From NCBI GenBank assembly GCA_018396865.1, contig JAGTRB010000001.1, forward strand, positions 1 through 64,000: 64,000 nt of DNA. The letters are read 5' to 3'. This document shows positions 8,989-17,520 of this stretch, piece by piece (positions within the stretch are counted from its first letter, which is position 1; each line of letters opens with the position of its first letter). Made by a program: the position numbers and the translations under genes. The notes below the pieces were generated by a model. It was not told where the DNA came from and made no database searches. It saw only the letters and a program-made list of their open reading frames with translations. Source of the DNA: Candidatus Bathyarchaeota archaeon. GTDB taxonomy: Archaea > Thermoproteota > Bathyarchaeia > TCS64.

Positions 8989-10164
8989 ATGAGGGGGATT
9001 CTGGGGGATATTAGGGTTCTCGATCTGACCCATGTCTGGTTTGGGCCCTGGTGTACCTTGATGCTCTCTGAGCTTGGAGCGGAGGTGATAAAGATCGAGC
9101 CTCCTTGGGGGGCTTTGGATAGGATCCCTGAGATAGGGCCTATGTATTGGGGTGCGAGTCCCACCTTCCATCACTTTAACCTTAACAAGAAGGATTTAGC
9201 AGTCAACCTCAAACACCCTAAGGGGCAGGAAATATTCAGGAGGCTGGTTAAAATCTCCGATGTTGTTGTTGAGAACTTCACCCCTGGGACTATGGAGAAG
9301 CTCGGCCTCGGCTACGAGGAGCTGAAGGAGATAAGGCCTGACATAATCTACGCCTCCCTCTCGGGCTTCGGCCAGACCGGCCCCTATTCAGCTAGGCCAT
9401 CCTTTGCGGTTATAGCCGAGTCTATAGCAGGATTTACGAGAGAGCTGGGAGACCGGGTCGATCCAAACGGTCCTCCTATAAACCTAGTCGGATACTTCGG
9501 TGATCTCGCTCCTGGAACCATGGCGGCGATGTGCATCATAGCGGCCATCCGTTACCGGGATCGAACTGGGAAGGGACAATTCATAGATGTAGCTCAGTCG
9601 GATTGTATGATAGCATACAACACGAGTGTCACAACCTACTTCCTGAGTGGAAAGAATGAGGTTGAGAGGAGGAAGGAGATGGAGGAAATCAGAAAGAAGG
9701 CCGATCAGATGCGTATAGGAGGCATCATGAAGGTTAAGGATGGATGGATACAGGTTGCAGGGATGAGGGCAAGGGGGATCGACGTCCTCAAGGAGAAGCT
9801 GGGCCTTGAGGAGATATCGAGAGAGATTGTAGAGAGATATGTTGAGAACATGAGCAGGGAGGAGGCGGTCAGATTCTTCGTCGAGGTTGGCCTCCCCGTC
9901 GCACCGGTATACTATGCCAGTGAGGCGACGAGGGATCCCCACATCCTATCCCGAGACCTCTTCGTCGAGGTGGAGCATCCAAAGGCTGGAAAGCTTAAGG
10001 TTCTGAACTTCCCAGTCAAGTTCTCAGAGACCCCTGGGAGAGTCCTATCCGCAGCACCACTACTAGGACAGCATAACCGGGAGATACTCATAAACCTTCT
10101 AGGATACAATGAGGAGGATGTACTCCAGCTGGAGATGGAGGGGGTCATCGCGTCAGAAAAATAG
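8989..10164 (+). CDS. Family III CoA-transferase (CaiB/BaiF type)
   Basis: This is a 391-residue type III acyl-CoA transferase, which swaps CoA between carboxylic acids through an aspartyl-CoA anhydride. The N-terminal nucleotide-like CoA site is RVLDLTHVWFGPWCTLMLSE, and AEVIKIEPPWG follows. NLNKKDLAVNLKHPKGQEIF and DVVVENFTPG are family hallmarks. The catalytic aspartate is Asp205 in DVAQSDCMIAYN. It diverges from the por operon, with about 170 bases between. A TATA box (AAATATATAAGG, about 8949-8960) precedes the ATG by about 35 bases. The acid partners are unknown; formyl-, carnitinyl-, succinyl- and mesaconyl-type members look alike by eye. Confidence 0.9.
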   Translation: MRGILGDIRVLDLTHVWFGPWCTLMLSELGAEVIKIEPPWGALDRIPEIGPMYWGASPTFHHFNLNKKDLAVNLKHPKGQEIFRRLVKISDVVVENFTPGTMEKLGLGYEELKEIRPDIIYASLSGFGQTGPYSARPSFAVIAESIAGFTRELGDRVDPNGPPINLVGYFGDLAPGTMAAMCIIAAIRYRDRTGKGQFIDVAQSDCMIAYNTSVTTYFLSGKNEVERRKEMEEIRKKADQMRIGGIMKVKDGWIQVAGMRARGIDVLKEKLGLEEISREIVERYVENMSREEAVRFFVEVGLPVAPVYYASEATRDPHILSRDLFVEVEHPKAGKLKVLNFPVKFSETPGRVLSAAPLLGQHNREILINLLGYNEEDVLQLEMEGVIASEK

Positions 10165-10276
10165 TTGTGAATCCATCGACAAAAACCCTTATATTAGATA
10201 AATTTTTCCATCGATGTATAACATACCTTATTTATCCCATTTTAATCTTATATTTTCCGAAATTCTAGAAGATTTC

Positions 10277-11107
10277 TTAATCTCTTTTATCTTTTATTAT
10301 TAATTCCCCTCCAAAATTTGTTATTATCTTGAGTTTTTTAAATCTTTTGAATATCTCTTCTCGACGTGTACAATGTCTCATCAAGATAACTACTACCGTT
10401 GCATCCTTTGGAATTTCAACATCAAAAAGGTTTGCACATATAACAATCAGGTTTCTCGGAAGATCATATCCTATTATCTGGAGGGCTCTTCCGAGTAGTA
10501 TCGGGTTTACCTCGACCGCATAAACCTTTTTCACCCTCTCAGCCATGAGGATGTCCAGTCTAAGATCCCCTGCCCCTAGGTCTAGGACAACATCATCTGG
10601 ATCTAGATTTTCCAGGACGAATGGGTAGAATTCCACGTCCGGGGTGGATTTATACTCGAATCCGAAGAGGCTCTGCCTATTCAGCCAGCTCTCGAACTGC
10701 TCGGGGTCTTCAGCGTACCCCCTTTCGACGGGGAAGGGGTCTCCGTATCTCCCCTCTTCAGGCCATCGAAGCAGTGTTTCGTGGCTTGTGCCAATATACT
10801 GCTGATATGCATCGATCAATCGTGCAACTATCTTGTTCCTCGCGTAAGGCTCCCAGGCCCTTCTATACTCCTCATAGGCTCTATCCTCCAATCCCATCTG
10901 TAATAGGGCGTAAGATAACCGGAGCCGTGTGCCGGGGTCGCCTGGATTCATCCCTAAGGCCTTCTCAAACTCCTCGACTGCCTTGTCCCATATGCCCTCC
11001 CCGAGATATATTCGACCAAGTTGAGCATGTTCCTTAGCCTCTTCAAGCTCTTTGAATTGATCTTTAGGCCTCTGAAGCTTTCTCCTAAAGAGGTCAAAGC
11101 CCTTCAT
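10277..11107 (-). CDS. TPR-repeat protein fused to a SAM-dependent methyltransferase-like domain
   Basis: This is a 276-residue two-part protein. Residues about 20-95 form two to three tetratricopeptide helices (AQLGRIYLGEGIWDKAVEEFEKAL is split across one repeat, ending NPGDPGTRLRLSYALLQMG). Residues about 155-276 form a Rossmann methyltransferase core, with motif I VVLDLGAGDLRLD, acidic loop VYAVEVNP and a later VVVILMRHCTRREE strand. The methyltransferase part is short, so the target may be recognised by the TPRs or the C-terminal core may be degenerate. It is convergent with the CoA-transferase gene and has no operon partner. The start is the first ATG, followed directly by a basic stretch. 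Fold calls are good, target unknown. Confidence 0.75.
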   Translation of the reverse strand: MKGFDLFRRKLQRPKDQFKELEEAKEHAQLGRIYLGEGIWDKAVEEFEKALGMNPGDPGTRLRLSYALLQMGLEDRAYEEYRRAWEPYARNKIVARLIDAYQQYIGTSHETLLRWPEEGRYGDPFPVERGYAEDPEQFESWLNRQSLFGFEYKSTPDVEFYPFVLENLDPDDVVLDLGAGDLRLDILMAERVKKVYAVEVNPILLGRALQIIGYDLPRNLIVICANLFDVEIPKDATVVVILMRHCTRREEIFKRFKKLKIITNFGGELIIKDKRD

Positions 11108-11505
11108 TCAATTAAATAACTGTATCTAAGGCTTATATTTATTACCTATTCAGATATCGATAAAATAATTTTAATATTCATTTATGTTTGTAGTAATTTT
11201 TATTCATAATTCAATTTCTATCTTTATTTATATTATCGTTGTTACCTTTCTCGAATTATTGACTATTATCAGATTTTCTTCCTCTCCTGATAAGCAGCGG
11301 CCCCCAATGGATTAATGAATCAGTTATTGGACATAGCTAACCGCCAGCCGGATGCAACAGTTCGAAGGTTGAGGTCGAGGAGGAGTTACTGGTAACGCTA
11401 TCAGTGCTATTCTTATGGGAAGATGGAAAGTATTAACGGCGACATTTGAGAGGATGATTGTTAGAGAATATATTTATTTGATAATGAACCCTAAAGGGTT
11501 TTCGG
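11108..11505. other. Intergenic region, no gene seen
   Basis: The first part is very AT-rich (two divergent promoter regions). The part from about 11290 to 11420 is more GC-balanced but gives no tRNA, box C/D or credible ORF. TATA-like GAATATATTTATT at about 11467-11479 probably serves the MFS gene at 11506. Confidence 0.45.
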
Positions 11506-12804
11506 ATGAAGAGTCTTCAAGAATTCTTCAACTTCTTCCATGGGAATGTGCGGGTTCTGGTGATATGCCGCGCCCTCTGGACCTTATCCTTCCAAATCCC
11601 ATCCCCCTTCTTAACCCTGTACATCCTAGCCTTAGGAGGTTCCCCTATAGAGGTTGGCCTAGTGAACTCTCTAGCATTTTTGGGGGTGGCATTATACCCA
11701 ATAGGTGGCCTCATAGCCGATCGGGTGGGGAGGGTTAAACTCGTGGGTTATGCCACCTACTTCATGGCTCTCACCTACATATTCTATATCGTCGCTCAGG
11801 ACTGGAGGGCCATAGCTCTAGGGCACCTCCTCCACCAGATGGCCCTATTCTACCTACCAGCCTTGAACGCCATATTCGCTGATTCGCTCCCACCAGCCTC
11901 TAGAGGTAGGGGGTTCGCCCTGGAGAGGGCTGTCCCAGGTGCTCTTGGGACAGTTGCTCCCTACCTTGGCGGTCTTCTCATCACACACTTTGGAGGGGGA
12001 AGCCAGGGATTGATAATGGCTATGCGTATATGCTACTTATCTGCTCTGCTCGTAGGTCTGCTCGTGGCAACCCTCAGACTATTCTTCCTAAAGGAGACGC
12101 TAAAGGTTGACGCGTCCGCCTTCTCCTTAGGGGAACTCCTCGGCCTAGTGAAGGAGGCTTATATAGGCCTCCCAGAGACCATCAAGCGGATGCCGAGAGC
12201 CTTCCACCCCATAATCTATCTGGAGGTCATCCTTTCTTTCTCTGTGTCGATGGCTGCCCCCTTCTGGATCCTCTATGCAACCGAGGTCGTAGGGCTTACC
12301 ACCCTGGAATGGAGTACCCTCCTGATGTACTCTGGGGTCTTCAGCTTGATATTCACCATCCCCGCCGGATATCTTGTTGATAGGCTCGGTCCCAAACTTC
12401 TCATCCTCCTATCCACAACACTCGCCGTCTTCTCCACCCTTATCTTCCTCTTCTCTCCCTCCTTCTGGGGCGTCTTCGTTGCTTTAAACCTGCTAGCTAT
12501 CTCTAACGCGGCCGTGATGCCCTCTTATTCCACCCTTATCGCAAACCTGATCGAGAGGGGGAGGAGGGGGCGAACATACGCACTCATCGGAGAAAGAGGG
12601 GTAATGGTGGTAACCAGCAGCGGTGGAGGTATGGTCGCGAGTGGTCTCCTTCTCATCATCCCCGCATCGATTGGCGGCCTCCTCGGAGGATACCTATACC
12701 TCATTAATAGAGGACTTCCATTCATCCTACTGGCCATCTCCCTCTCCCTAGTCCTTATTATCACATACAGGCTCGTGAGAGAGCCTGAGAGACCGGAGGT
12801 GTGA
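11506..12804 (+). CDS. MFS transporter, 12 membrane segments
   Basis: This is a 432-residue major facilitator permease. The first-half signature is GGLIADRVGRVKLVGY near residue 70; the second-half equivalent, AGYLVDRLGPKLLIL near residue 287, is weaker, as usual. About twelve hydrophobic helices are visible with a longer polar loop in the middle (residues 195-240, rich in Lys/Glu). A TATA-like block about 30-38 bases upstream of the ATG and the absence of a Shine-Dalgarno site suggest a leaderless or nearly leaderless message. The small paralogue-family gene at 12966 follows after 160 bases with its own TATA box. The substrate is unknown. Confidence 0.88.
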   Translation: MKSLQEFFNFFHGNVRVLVICRALWTLSFQIPSPFLTLYILALGGSPIEVGLVNSLAFLGVALYPIGGLIADRVGRVKLVGYATYFMALTYIFYIVAQDWRAIALGHLLHQMALFYLPALNAIFADSLPPASRGRGFALERAVPGALGTVAPYLGGLLITHFGGGSQGLIMAMRICYLSALLVGLLVATLRLFFLKETLKVDASAFSLGELLGLVKEAYIGLPETIKRMPRAFHPIIYLEVILSFSVSMAAPFWILYATEVVGLTTLEWSTLLMYSGVFSLIFTIPAGYLVDRLGPKLLILLSTTLAVFSTLIFLFSPSFWGVFVALNLLAISNAAVMPSYSTLIANLIERGRRGRTYALIGERGVMVVTSSGGGMVASGLLLIIPASIGGLLGGYLYLINRGLPFILLAISLSLVLIITYRLVREPERPEV

Positions 12805-12965
12805 GATTCCCCTCACAGCTTTGATACTCTCCACCCACACATTGAGCTTGGAACAGATATAAAATGGAGAAGATACGAGGCGATTTGAAGGGGTTTAACT
12901 TTGATCAAGCCCAAGGAATGAGCTTGGAAAACCTTTATAGAGGACTGAAGATAAAATAAACTGGA

Positions 12966-13340
12966 TTGTTCAAGGGGCTAGAACTCACGCCTGAGGAAGA
13001 AGAGGAGATCATTAAAAGGGTTGCTGATAAGATATCAGAATACGGGATGAACGCCGCCGCCATCTTGATGCTCCAAACCTTCAAGCCCATGGCCTATATA
13101 GGCGGGCAGATGGGACGCTTCTTCATCAGCCCACTCCTCTACGGCTTAGGAGATAAGATCTCCTTAGGGTCTGAGAAGTTGTTCATGGTATTCGAGAATC
13201 GGGATAATTTAGAGAAACTGATCAGGATGTTGGAGCAAAAGGCTGAAGAGGAGATGAGGAAGAGAGAGGAGGCGAGGAGGGATAAAGAGGAACCTGCTGA
13301 GAAGCCACTAAGGAGGTTTAGGCGCTTCCTAGGCATCTAA
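12966..13340 (+). CDS. Small helical protein, member of a three-gene family linked to the membrane cassettes
   Basis: This is a 124-residue protein of unknown function. It begins with an acidic stretch (LTPEEEEEIIKRVADKI), then AAAILMLQTFKPMAYIGGQMGRFFISPLL, a weakly hydrophobic segment that may lie on the membrane. A Lys/Arg/Glu-rich predicted coiled coil follows from about residue 80, ending in RRFRRFLGI. It is clearly related to the proteins at 54669 (shared YIGGQMGRFF, E+KLF/FxVFE, RxNxEKL) and, more distantly, at 53729. The start is TTG: a TTTATAG box at 12934-12940 lies 26-32 bases upstream and there is no Shine-Dalgarno, so the message is probably leaderless. It lies about 1.2 kb from the end of cassette A. 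I do not recognise it from any described family. Confidence 0.75.
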   Translation: MFKGLELTPEEEEEIIKRVADKISEYGMNAAAILMLQTFKPMAYIGGQMGRFFISPLLYGLGDKISLGSEKLFMVFENRDNLEKLIRMLEQKAEEEMRKREEARRDKEEPAEKPLRRFRRFLGI

Positions 13341-13456
13341 TAACCTCAGTACCCTTGATTTTTCCATTATCTAATTTCCATTGATCTTCTGTGTAGAAAA
13401 ATATCGATTGAAGACTACTGCAAGAATTTATTTACGCGGCTCTATAATCTTTCATC

Positions 13457-14494
13457 GTGGTGTCAGGGGCGTCTCAAGTTCCAGGTCCTACATGCGTTAA
13501 CCTTATTTTAACAGATCTATGCAATAGGGCTTGCCCCTTCTGCTTCCTCAACGATTGGATAAGGGGGGATGAAGCGGGGGCACGCCACATGTCTTACAAG
13601 GACCTCCGTACAGTTATCCGCTGGCTCAGGGATTCCAAGATATGGAGGGTTAAGTTGGCTGGTGGTGAGCCGATGCTCCACCCAAACCTCCTCGACTTTG
13701 TCAGGGAATTGATGAAAAACCGCATCGTGATCGATGCTGTGCTGACGAATGGGTTGGGGGAGACTGAGCTGTATGAGGAGGTAGCTAGGCTCACCGGAAC
13801 AAATTGGCTCGTCAACGTAATGCCTCCTGAGGCTTATACCAGAGATGAGTGGGAGCTGCTGAATAGAAACCTCGAGGTTTTGAGGTGGAGGAATGAGGAT
13901 GCCTCCGTGATCCGTTCAGGATTTGATACGAGCAGCCTCAGACATCTATGCCTCTCAATAACCTTCTACAGGCCTGATCAGAATTATGCGTATATCATCG
14001 ATTTGGCTAAGAGTTACGGGTCTCCAGTGATTAGGTATGATGTCAGCAGACCCTCTGCGGATAAGAGCAACCTCCACATCGATTTCAATTCCCTTAAGAG
14101 AGTTAAGCCAACCTTAATGAGCTTTGTGGAAAGCTGTGTTAGAATGAGGGTGAAACCACTTTTAGATGATGCCCTCCCCTTTTGTATGTTCAACCAGAAG
14201 GAGTTGATGTTCCTATATCTCTTCAGCAACTTCTCCTCGATCTGTCTACCTAGCCTTGATGTAATGCCGGACCTAAGGGTTGAGTACTGCACCTCGATGA
14301 GGGGCTTACTGCCTACACATAGGGTTCCAGAGGCCTCTGTTGATAAAATGTTTCAAGATTTATTGAGCAGTTCAAACAGATATCGAAACTATCAGCTTTC
14401 TACATGCAAAAACTGTTATAACTGGAGGATGGGCCTCTGTCAAGGATACTGCCTACGCTTCAAAGTCGATGCCATAAAATATGGAGAAAGGTGA
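13457..14494 (+). CDS. Radical SAM protein with a C-terminal cysteine cluster
   Basis: This is a 345-residue radical S-adenosylmethionine enzyme. The cluster motif CNRACPFC (CxxxCxxC) is at about residues 22-29, followed by KLAGGEPMLHPNL, the SAM-binding GGE motif. The barrel continues with strands such as DAVLTNGLG and LCLSITFY. The C-terminal region has scattered cysteines ending CKNCYNWRMGLCQGYC, resembling a SPASM or twitch-type auxiliary cluster but not a textbook one. The start is GTG at 13457. It is convergent with membrane cassette A and stands alone. What it modifies is unknown; peptide or small-molecule maturation is typical of SPASM-like members, which is only an inference here. 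Confidence 0.85.
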   Translation: MVSGASQVPGPTCVNLILTDLCNRACPFCFLNDWIRGDEAGARHMSYKDLRTVIRWLRDSKIWRVKLAGGEPMLHPNLLDFVRELMKNRIVIDAVLTNGLGETELYEEVARLTGTNWLVNVMPPEAYTRDEWELLNRNLEVLRWRNEDASVIRSGFDTSSLRHLCLSITFYRPDQNYAYIIDLAKSYGSPVIRYDVSRPSADKSNLHIDFNSLKRVKPTLMSFVESCVRMRVKPLLDDALPFCMFNQKELMFLYLFSNFSSICLPSLDVMPDLRVEYCTSMRGLLPTHRVPEASVDKMFQDLLSSSNRYRNYQLSTCKNCYNWRMGLCQGYCLRFKVDAIKYGER

Positions 14495-14542
14495 TGGTTT
14501 TTTGTATAGAATATAACCTCATTTTAATGTGCAAAATTTATG

Positions 14543-14549
14543 AAAAAAA
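14543..14549 (-). terminator. T-run after cassette A
   Basis: Seven T residues on the minus strand lie 21 bases after the stop codon of cassette A gene 4, a typical archaeal poly-T transcription stop. Confidence 0.5.
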
Positions 14550-14570
14550 TGGGGTGTTTCTTTTCTAGAG

Positions 14571-15206
14571 CTAATAAGGTATGCCCAATAATGCCCTTAT
14601 GAAGTTCACTACGTTCTCTGTCCAGGTTCCGAGTGCGGTTATGAACCAGCCGAACTCCATTCCCCAGGAGACGCCCAAGCCACACATCATTATTATGCGC
14701 CCGAACCTGGCGAGGCCTCCGTAAACTCCTGTATGCTCCCTCGTGTATATGAAGTACATTATGGCGCAGAGGGTTGCTATACCGGCGAATAGAGCGGAGG
14801 CTATTGTGAATGGGGCCTTGGCTGCGATCATCTCCTCCCCTATGCTCCTGACCTGCCCAACAATCTGGGCTTCCAGCGCCCCTCCTACGAGTATTCCTAT
14901 GCCTATCGCTGTTAGGAGTGCCGTGGGATACCTCGATACCCATCCCCATGGCGTCAACCTCCCAAACGTGAGGATGGCCAGGAACAGGGGTATGACAAGA
15001 AGGGCCCTCCCTGCCATGATGGAATCTAACGCCGTAGTCTTAACAGCTAGGAGACCGTACATCAGCCCATGGGCGCAGCCGGCCCCTATGATTATGTGCT
15101 CAACCAGCCTGTAGTAAGGGTTCTCCCTCCAGACAAGGGTCATTATCCCGACGGCCATTAGGCTAGACCAGCCCAACCAGAAGAGAGTCCAGGACAAGCC
15201 TCTCAC
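14571..15206 (-). CDS. Cassette A gene 4: multi-pass membrane protein
   Basis: This is a 211-residue protein with about six hydrophobic helices. Near the N-terminus it has WRENPYYRLVEHI, matched by RENIFYRIGEAL in cassette B and KDNYLYRLAQHI in cassette C. In the middle AQIVGQV matches AQIVRQL and ANIIRQV. Near the end TREHTGVYGGLARFGRIIMMCGLG aligns with the corresponding ends of the other copies. It overlaps gene 3 by four bases, so stop and start share bases and translation is coupled; the same overlap occurs in all three copies. I do not recognise the family. It is probably an integral subunit of the complex made by the four genes. Membrane nature is certain, function unknown. Confidence 0.8.
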   Translation of the reverse strand: MRGLSWTLFWLGWSSLMAVGIMTLVWRENPYYRLVEHIIIGAGCAHGLMYGLLAVKTTALDSIMAGRALLVIPLFLAILTFGRLTPWGWVSRYPTALLTAIGIGILVGGALEAQIVGQVRSIGEEMIAAKAPFTIASALFAGIATLCAIMYFIYTREHTGVYGGLARFGRIIMMCGLGVSWGMEFGWFITALGTWTENVVNFIRALLGIPY

Positions 15207-16051
15207 TTCCCCCCTGACAGCCTCTTCCCCCAGTAGGCGATGTTCCCTATTAGCACCATCACTAGGGTGGGGATTGCTGCGAGGTTCTTCATGTCTGTGA
15301 TCTTCGCCGCGAGGGCGGGCTCGCCTATGAAGCTCTCCATAGCCGCGCCTCCAGTCGGACCTGAGAGATATCCCTTACACATCCCCGCCACCCAGTAGGA
15401 TACCGTGCTCATCTCGTTCCCTGAGGCGGTCATCCAGAGCTGAGGAATCTCCGGGTGTGTTGCATACCACTGCCTCACATACTTGTCCATGGCTGTACCC
15501 GTAGAGTAATTAATGATAATCGCGGAGACATCCTTCCAACTGTCAACCTTCTGCATGAGGGGAAGCTGATCTAGCGGGGTTCCCTGGTAATCTGTTGACA
15601 CTCTAGCACGGATGCTGTCTCGGAATCCGGCCACCATAACCTCCTCCCCTGGGACATAGCCTATGAAGACATAGTTCTCGCCGTACTTCACGCCGAATCT
15701 CTTCGGGTTCGCGTAGTCTATACCCCAGAGAGAGGTGGGGGCAGCGTCGGCGTAGACCGCGACTATGACCACGTTTATCTTCTTAGACCAGAGGTACTTG
15801 AGGGTGGCTGTGAAGCTCCCCTTTGTCTCATCCCAGCCGCTTCCAGACATCTCCTGGAAGAAGAGTACGTTCGACCCTGGGGGTATCTCCTTTATAGCTT
15901 TGATATAGTCAGCAGCTGGTGCGCCAACGGGCACCGGGAGTCCAAGGGGGTGGAGTATTGGGATTATGAGGGAGGCGAAGACCGCTATCGCCACACCCCA
16001 CTGAGGGACGTCCAGGAGCCTATCCCAGACAGTCTTCTCCTTTCCAGCCAT
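15203..16051 (-). CDS. Cassette A gene 3: membrane-anchored protein with a large soluble domain
   Basis: This is a 282-residue protein with one helix near the N-terminus (about 15-35), a soluble domain of roughly 200 residues and one helix at the C-terminus, ending in GNIAYWGKRLSGGK. Positions shared with copies B and C include LPVPVGAPAADYIKAI near residue 40, YVFIGYVPGEE near 130, YQGTPLDQLPLM near 155, STGTAMDKYVRQW near 185, and the GNI[AWM][YF]W-type end. The repeated GS-V-hydrophobic strands and small-residue loops suggest an alpha/beta domain. No known catalytic motif is seen. It sits 12 bases after gene 2 and overlaps gene 4 by four bases. Unknown family; topology is my reading of hydrophobicity. 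Confidence 0.8.
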   Translation of the reverse strand: MAGKEKTVWDRLLDVPQWGVAIAVFASLIIPILHPLGLPVPVGAPAADYIKAIKEIPPGSNVLFFQEMSGSGWDETKGSFTATLKYLWSKKINVVIVAVYADAAPTSLWGIDYANPKRFGVKYGENYVFIGYVPGEEVMVAGFRDSIRARVSTDYQGTPLDQLPLMQKVDSWKDVSAIIINYSTGTAMDKYVRQWYATHPEIPQLWMTASGNEMSTVSYWVAGMCKGYLSGPTGGAAMESFIGEPALAAKITDMKNLAAIPTLVMVLIGNIAYWGKRLSGGK

Positions 16052-16063
16052 TCCATAATCACC

Positions 16064-16699
16064 TCATATTACCGCTGTCCTCTCTTTCTGTATGATGGTT
16101 CGCAGGCAGACGACGACACTTATCAGGGCCGCTGTAAGGACTGCAACTCTGGCTGCTGGAGTCATGGCGTACCTCAAGAACCAGTCACCGATGCCGGTCA
16201 TGGGTGGGAATATGGCGCAGACGATGGGCATCTCCTTAAGGAAGTAGGACATAGCTCCTATGAGCAGGGCTAGGGCCTCTAGGTTGGAGACCCTCATCGC
16301 GCGGTAGACGCCCATCGTCGAGAAGATGAGGTTTAGACCCCAGAGAGTTGTGGTGGCCGGTATCACCGTGTTCATGTACATGGTGACATACTGTGTACTA
16401 CTCAGCCCTATTCCATATCCTATCGCGAGGAATACGAAGAAGGCTGCTATGGCGACTATGCTATAGTACCTCGCCCAGGGCTCCCGAGATGGGGGTTTTA
16501 GGATTCTGAATGAGTGATACCTCAGCATCAGAGCCGAGCCCAGGAGTGTGACAAAGTTATATATTATTACCCCCCATGTCAGCATCTCCTTCCTGAAATC
16601 TGCTAAGGGTCCCAAAGCGACAAAGTATTCCAATATCAAGATAAATGCGACGATGGAGATTATATACATGGGGATCTGAGTCCTGAGGACTACAGCCAT
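16064..16699 (-). CDS. Cassette A gene 2: multi-pass membrane protein
   Basis: This is a 211-residue protein with about six membrane helices. A LRYHSFRI loop after the second helix matches FRYHLNNI (cassette B) and ARYHVSLI (cassette C). The last loop and helix, DWFLRYAMTPAARVAVL, correspond to DWIKNVPNTGAYRGILIG and DWIMTVPNAAGYRPIVIG, followed in all three by a basic end with Arg-x-Ile-(x)2-(x)-Glu spacing. GGAGGTG lies a few bases before the ATG and gives a strong ribosome-binding site. It lies 12 bases after gene 1. No enzymatic motif is visible. Family not recognised; the conserved RYH and the DW...R pattern suggest function at the membrane face. Confidence 0.8.
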   Translation of the reverse strand: MAVVLRTQIPMYIISIVAFILILEYFVALGPLADFRKEMLTWGVIIYNFVTLLGSALMLRYHSFRILKPPSREPWARYYSIVAIAAFFVFLAIGYGIGLSSTQYVTMYMNTVIPATTTLWGLNLIFSTMGVYRAMRVSNLEALALLIGAMSYFLKEMPIVCAIFPPMTGIGDWFLRYAMTPAARVAVLTAALISVVVCLRTIIQKERTAVI

Positions 16700-16711
16700 C
16701 TCCTACACCTC

Positions 16712-17488
16712 CTACATCCTTAAAAGGCTATTTAGCGCCGGGTTTCCCAAAAGGCCCAAGACTATGCCGATGGCTCCGAGAGCTATTAGGAACATCTTCA
16801 CGACATCCTCCCCGGCCAGGCTGGCGGTCATCCCGGGGTCTCCAGATACCAACGTTCCGGCTGCGAGAACCTCCTCACAGATCAGGACATAGTCGCAGGT
16901 TATGGCCTGCCCATACATCGCCGTCCACCTCGTGGTCCCACCGATGTTTATCGCACCTATCTGCCTAGCAACAGCGTGGCTCTGGATCTCCGTATAGAAC
17001 ACGCCGACTTGTACGTTGAGTGCGACATTGTTCCTGAGAACCGTCCCACACCTGGCGATCTTGTAGGCGGATGGGCCGTAATAAAGGATGTTCTCCTCCT
17101 TATACAGCTCAGGCTTCCCCTCCTCCCTGTAAGCCTCCCGGGCTATCCCCTGGACTAGGGGGATTATCTCAGCAACCCCTGGGAGGCTCGTGTAGACCGG
17201 AACCTCATGCTTAGCTGCGAGCTTGAGCGTGTACTTGTAGATGTTCAAGGCTGAGACAACTGCTGGGCCCCACTCTCCGGAGATCTGGCCAAAATCCCCT
17301 GGGGCGTAATGCATGGGCCTGCCCATCTCTGCACACCTCCCTATCCCCTCCTCGATGGCCTCCACCGCGGGTATCCTGCGAATCTTCGGCAGCGGCCTAC
17401 CCTTCGAGACAAGCCATAGGTAGTACCCCATCATCGCAGAGAGAAGTGCTACAACTATCAGTTCGGAGATAACTCCGGCTTTAAGCAT
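16712..17488 (-). CDS. Cassette A gene 1: membrane-anchored protein (DUF6754-like)
   Basis: This is a 258-residue first gene of the cassette. It has one N-terminal helix (about 8-28), a soluble domain, and a C-terminal helix. The segment EAIEEGIGRCAEMGRPMHY just after the first helix is shared with copies B and C (EAIEEAV...EM.RPVHY). The C-terminal CDYVLICEEVLAAGT, then GEDVVKMFLIAL, also match. I recall this combination from proteins carrying a domain of unknown function called DUF6754, but could not check it. TTATAAATATA on the minus strand at 17510-17520 is a TATA box about 27 bases from the ATG. Here the second motif is CDYVLICEE, whereas B and C have IGEE. Function unknown. Confidence 0.8.
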   Translation of the reverse strand: MLKAGVISELIVVALLSAMMGYYLWLVSKGRPLPKIRRIPAVEAIEEGIGRCAEMGRPMHYAPGDFGQISGEWGPAVVSALNIYKYTLKLAAKHEVPVYTSLPGVAEIIPLVQGIAREAYREEGKPELYKEENILYYGPSAYKIARCGTVLRNNVALNVQVGVFYTEIQSHAVARQIGAINIGGTTRWTAMYGQAITCDYVLICEEVLAAGTLVSGDPGMTASLAGEDVVKMFLIALGAIGIVLGLLGNPALNSLLRM

Positions 17489-17509
17489 TTTCCTTCTCCG
17501 AGAAAGTAC

Positions 17510-17520
17510 TATATTTATAA
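17510..17520 (-). promoter_or_regulatory. TATA box of cassette A
   Basis: TTATAAATATA on the minus strand, centred 27 bases before the first ATG of cassette A; it predicts a leaderless or very short-leader transcript for the four genes. Confidence 0.55.

Noticed and set aside
15203-16051. Cassette gene 3 as a standard ABC or TRAP binding protein
   Set aside because: It has membrane helices at both ends and lacks the motifs of solute-binding families; no ATPase or permease of those systems is adjacent.
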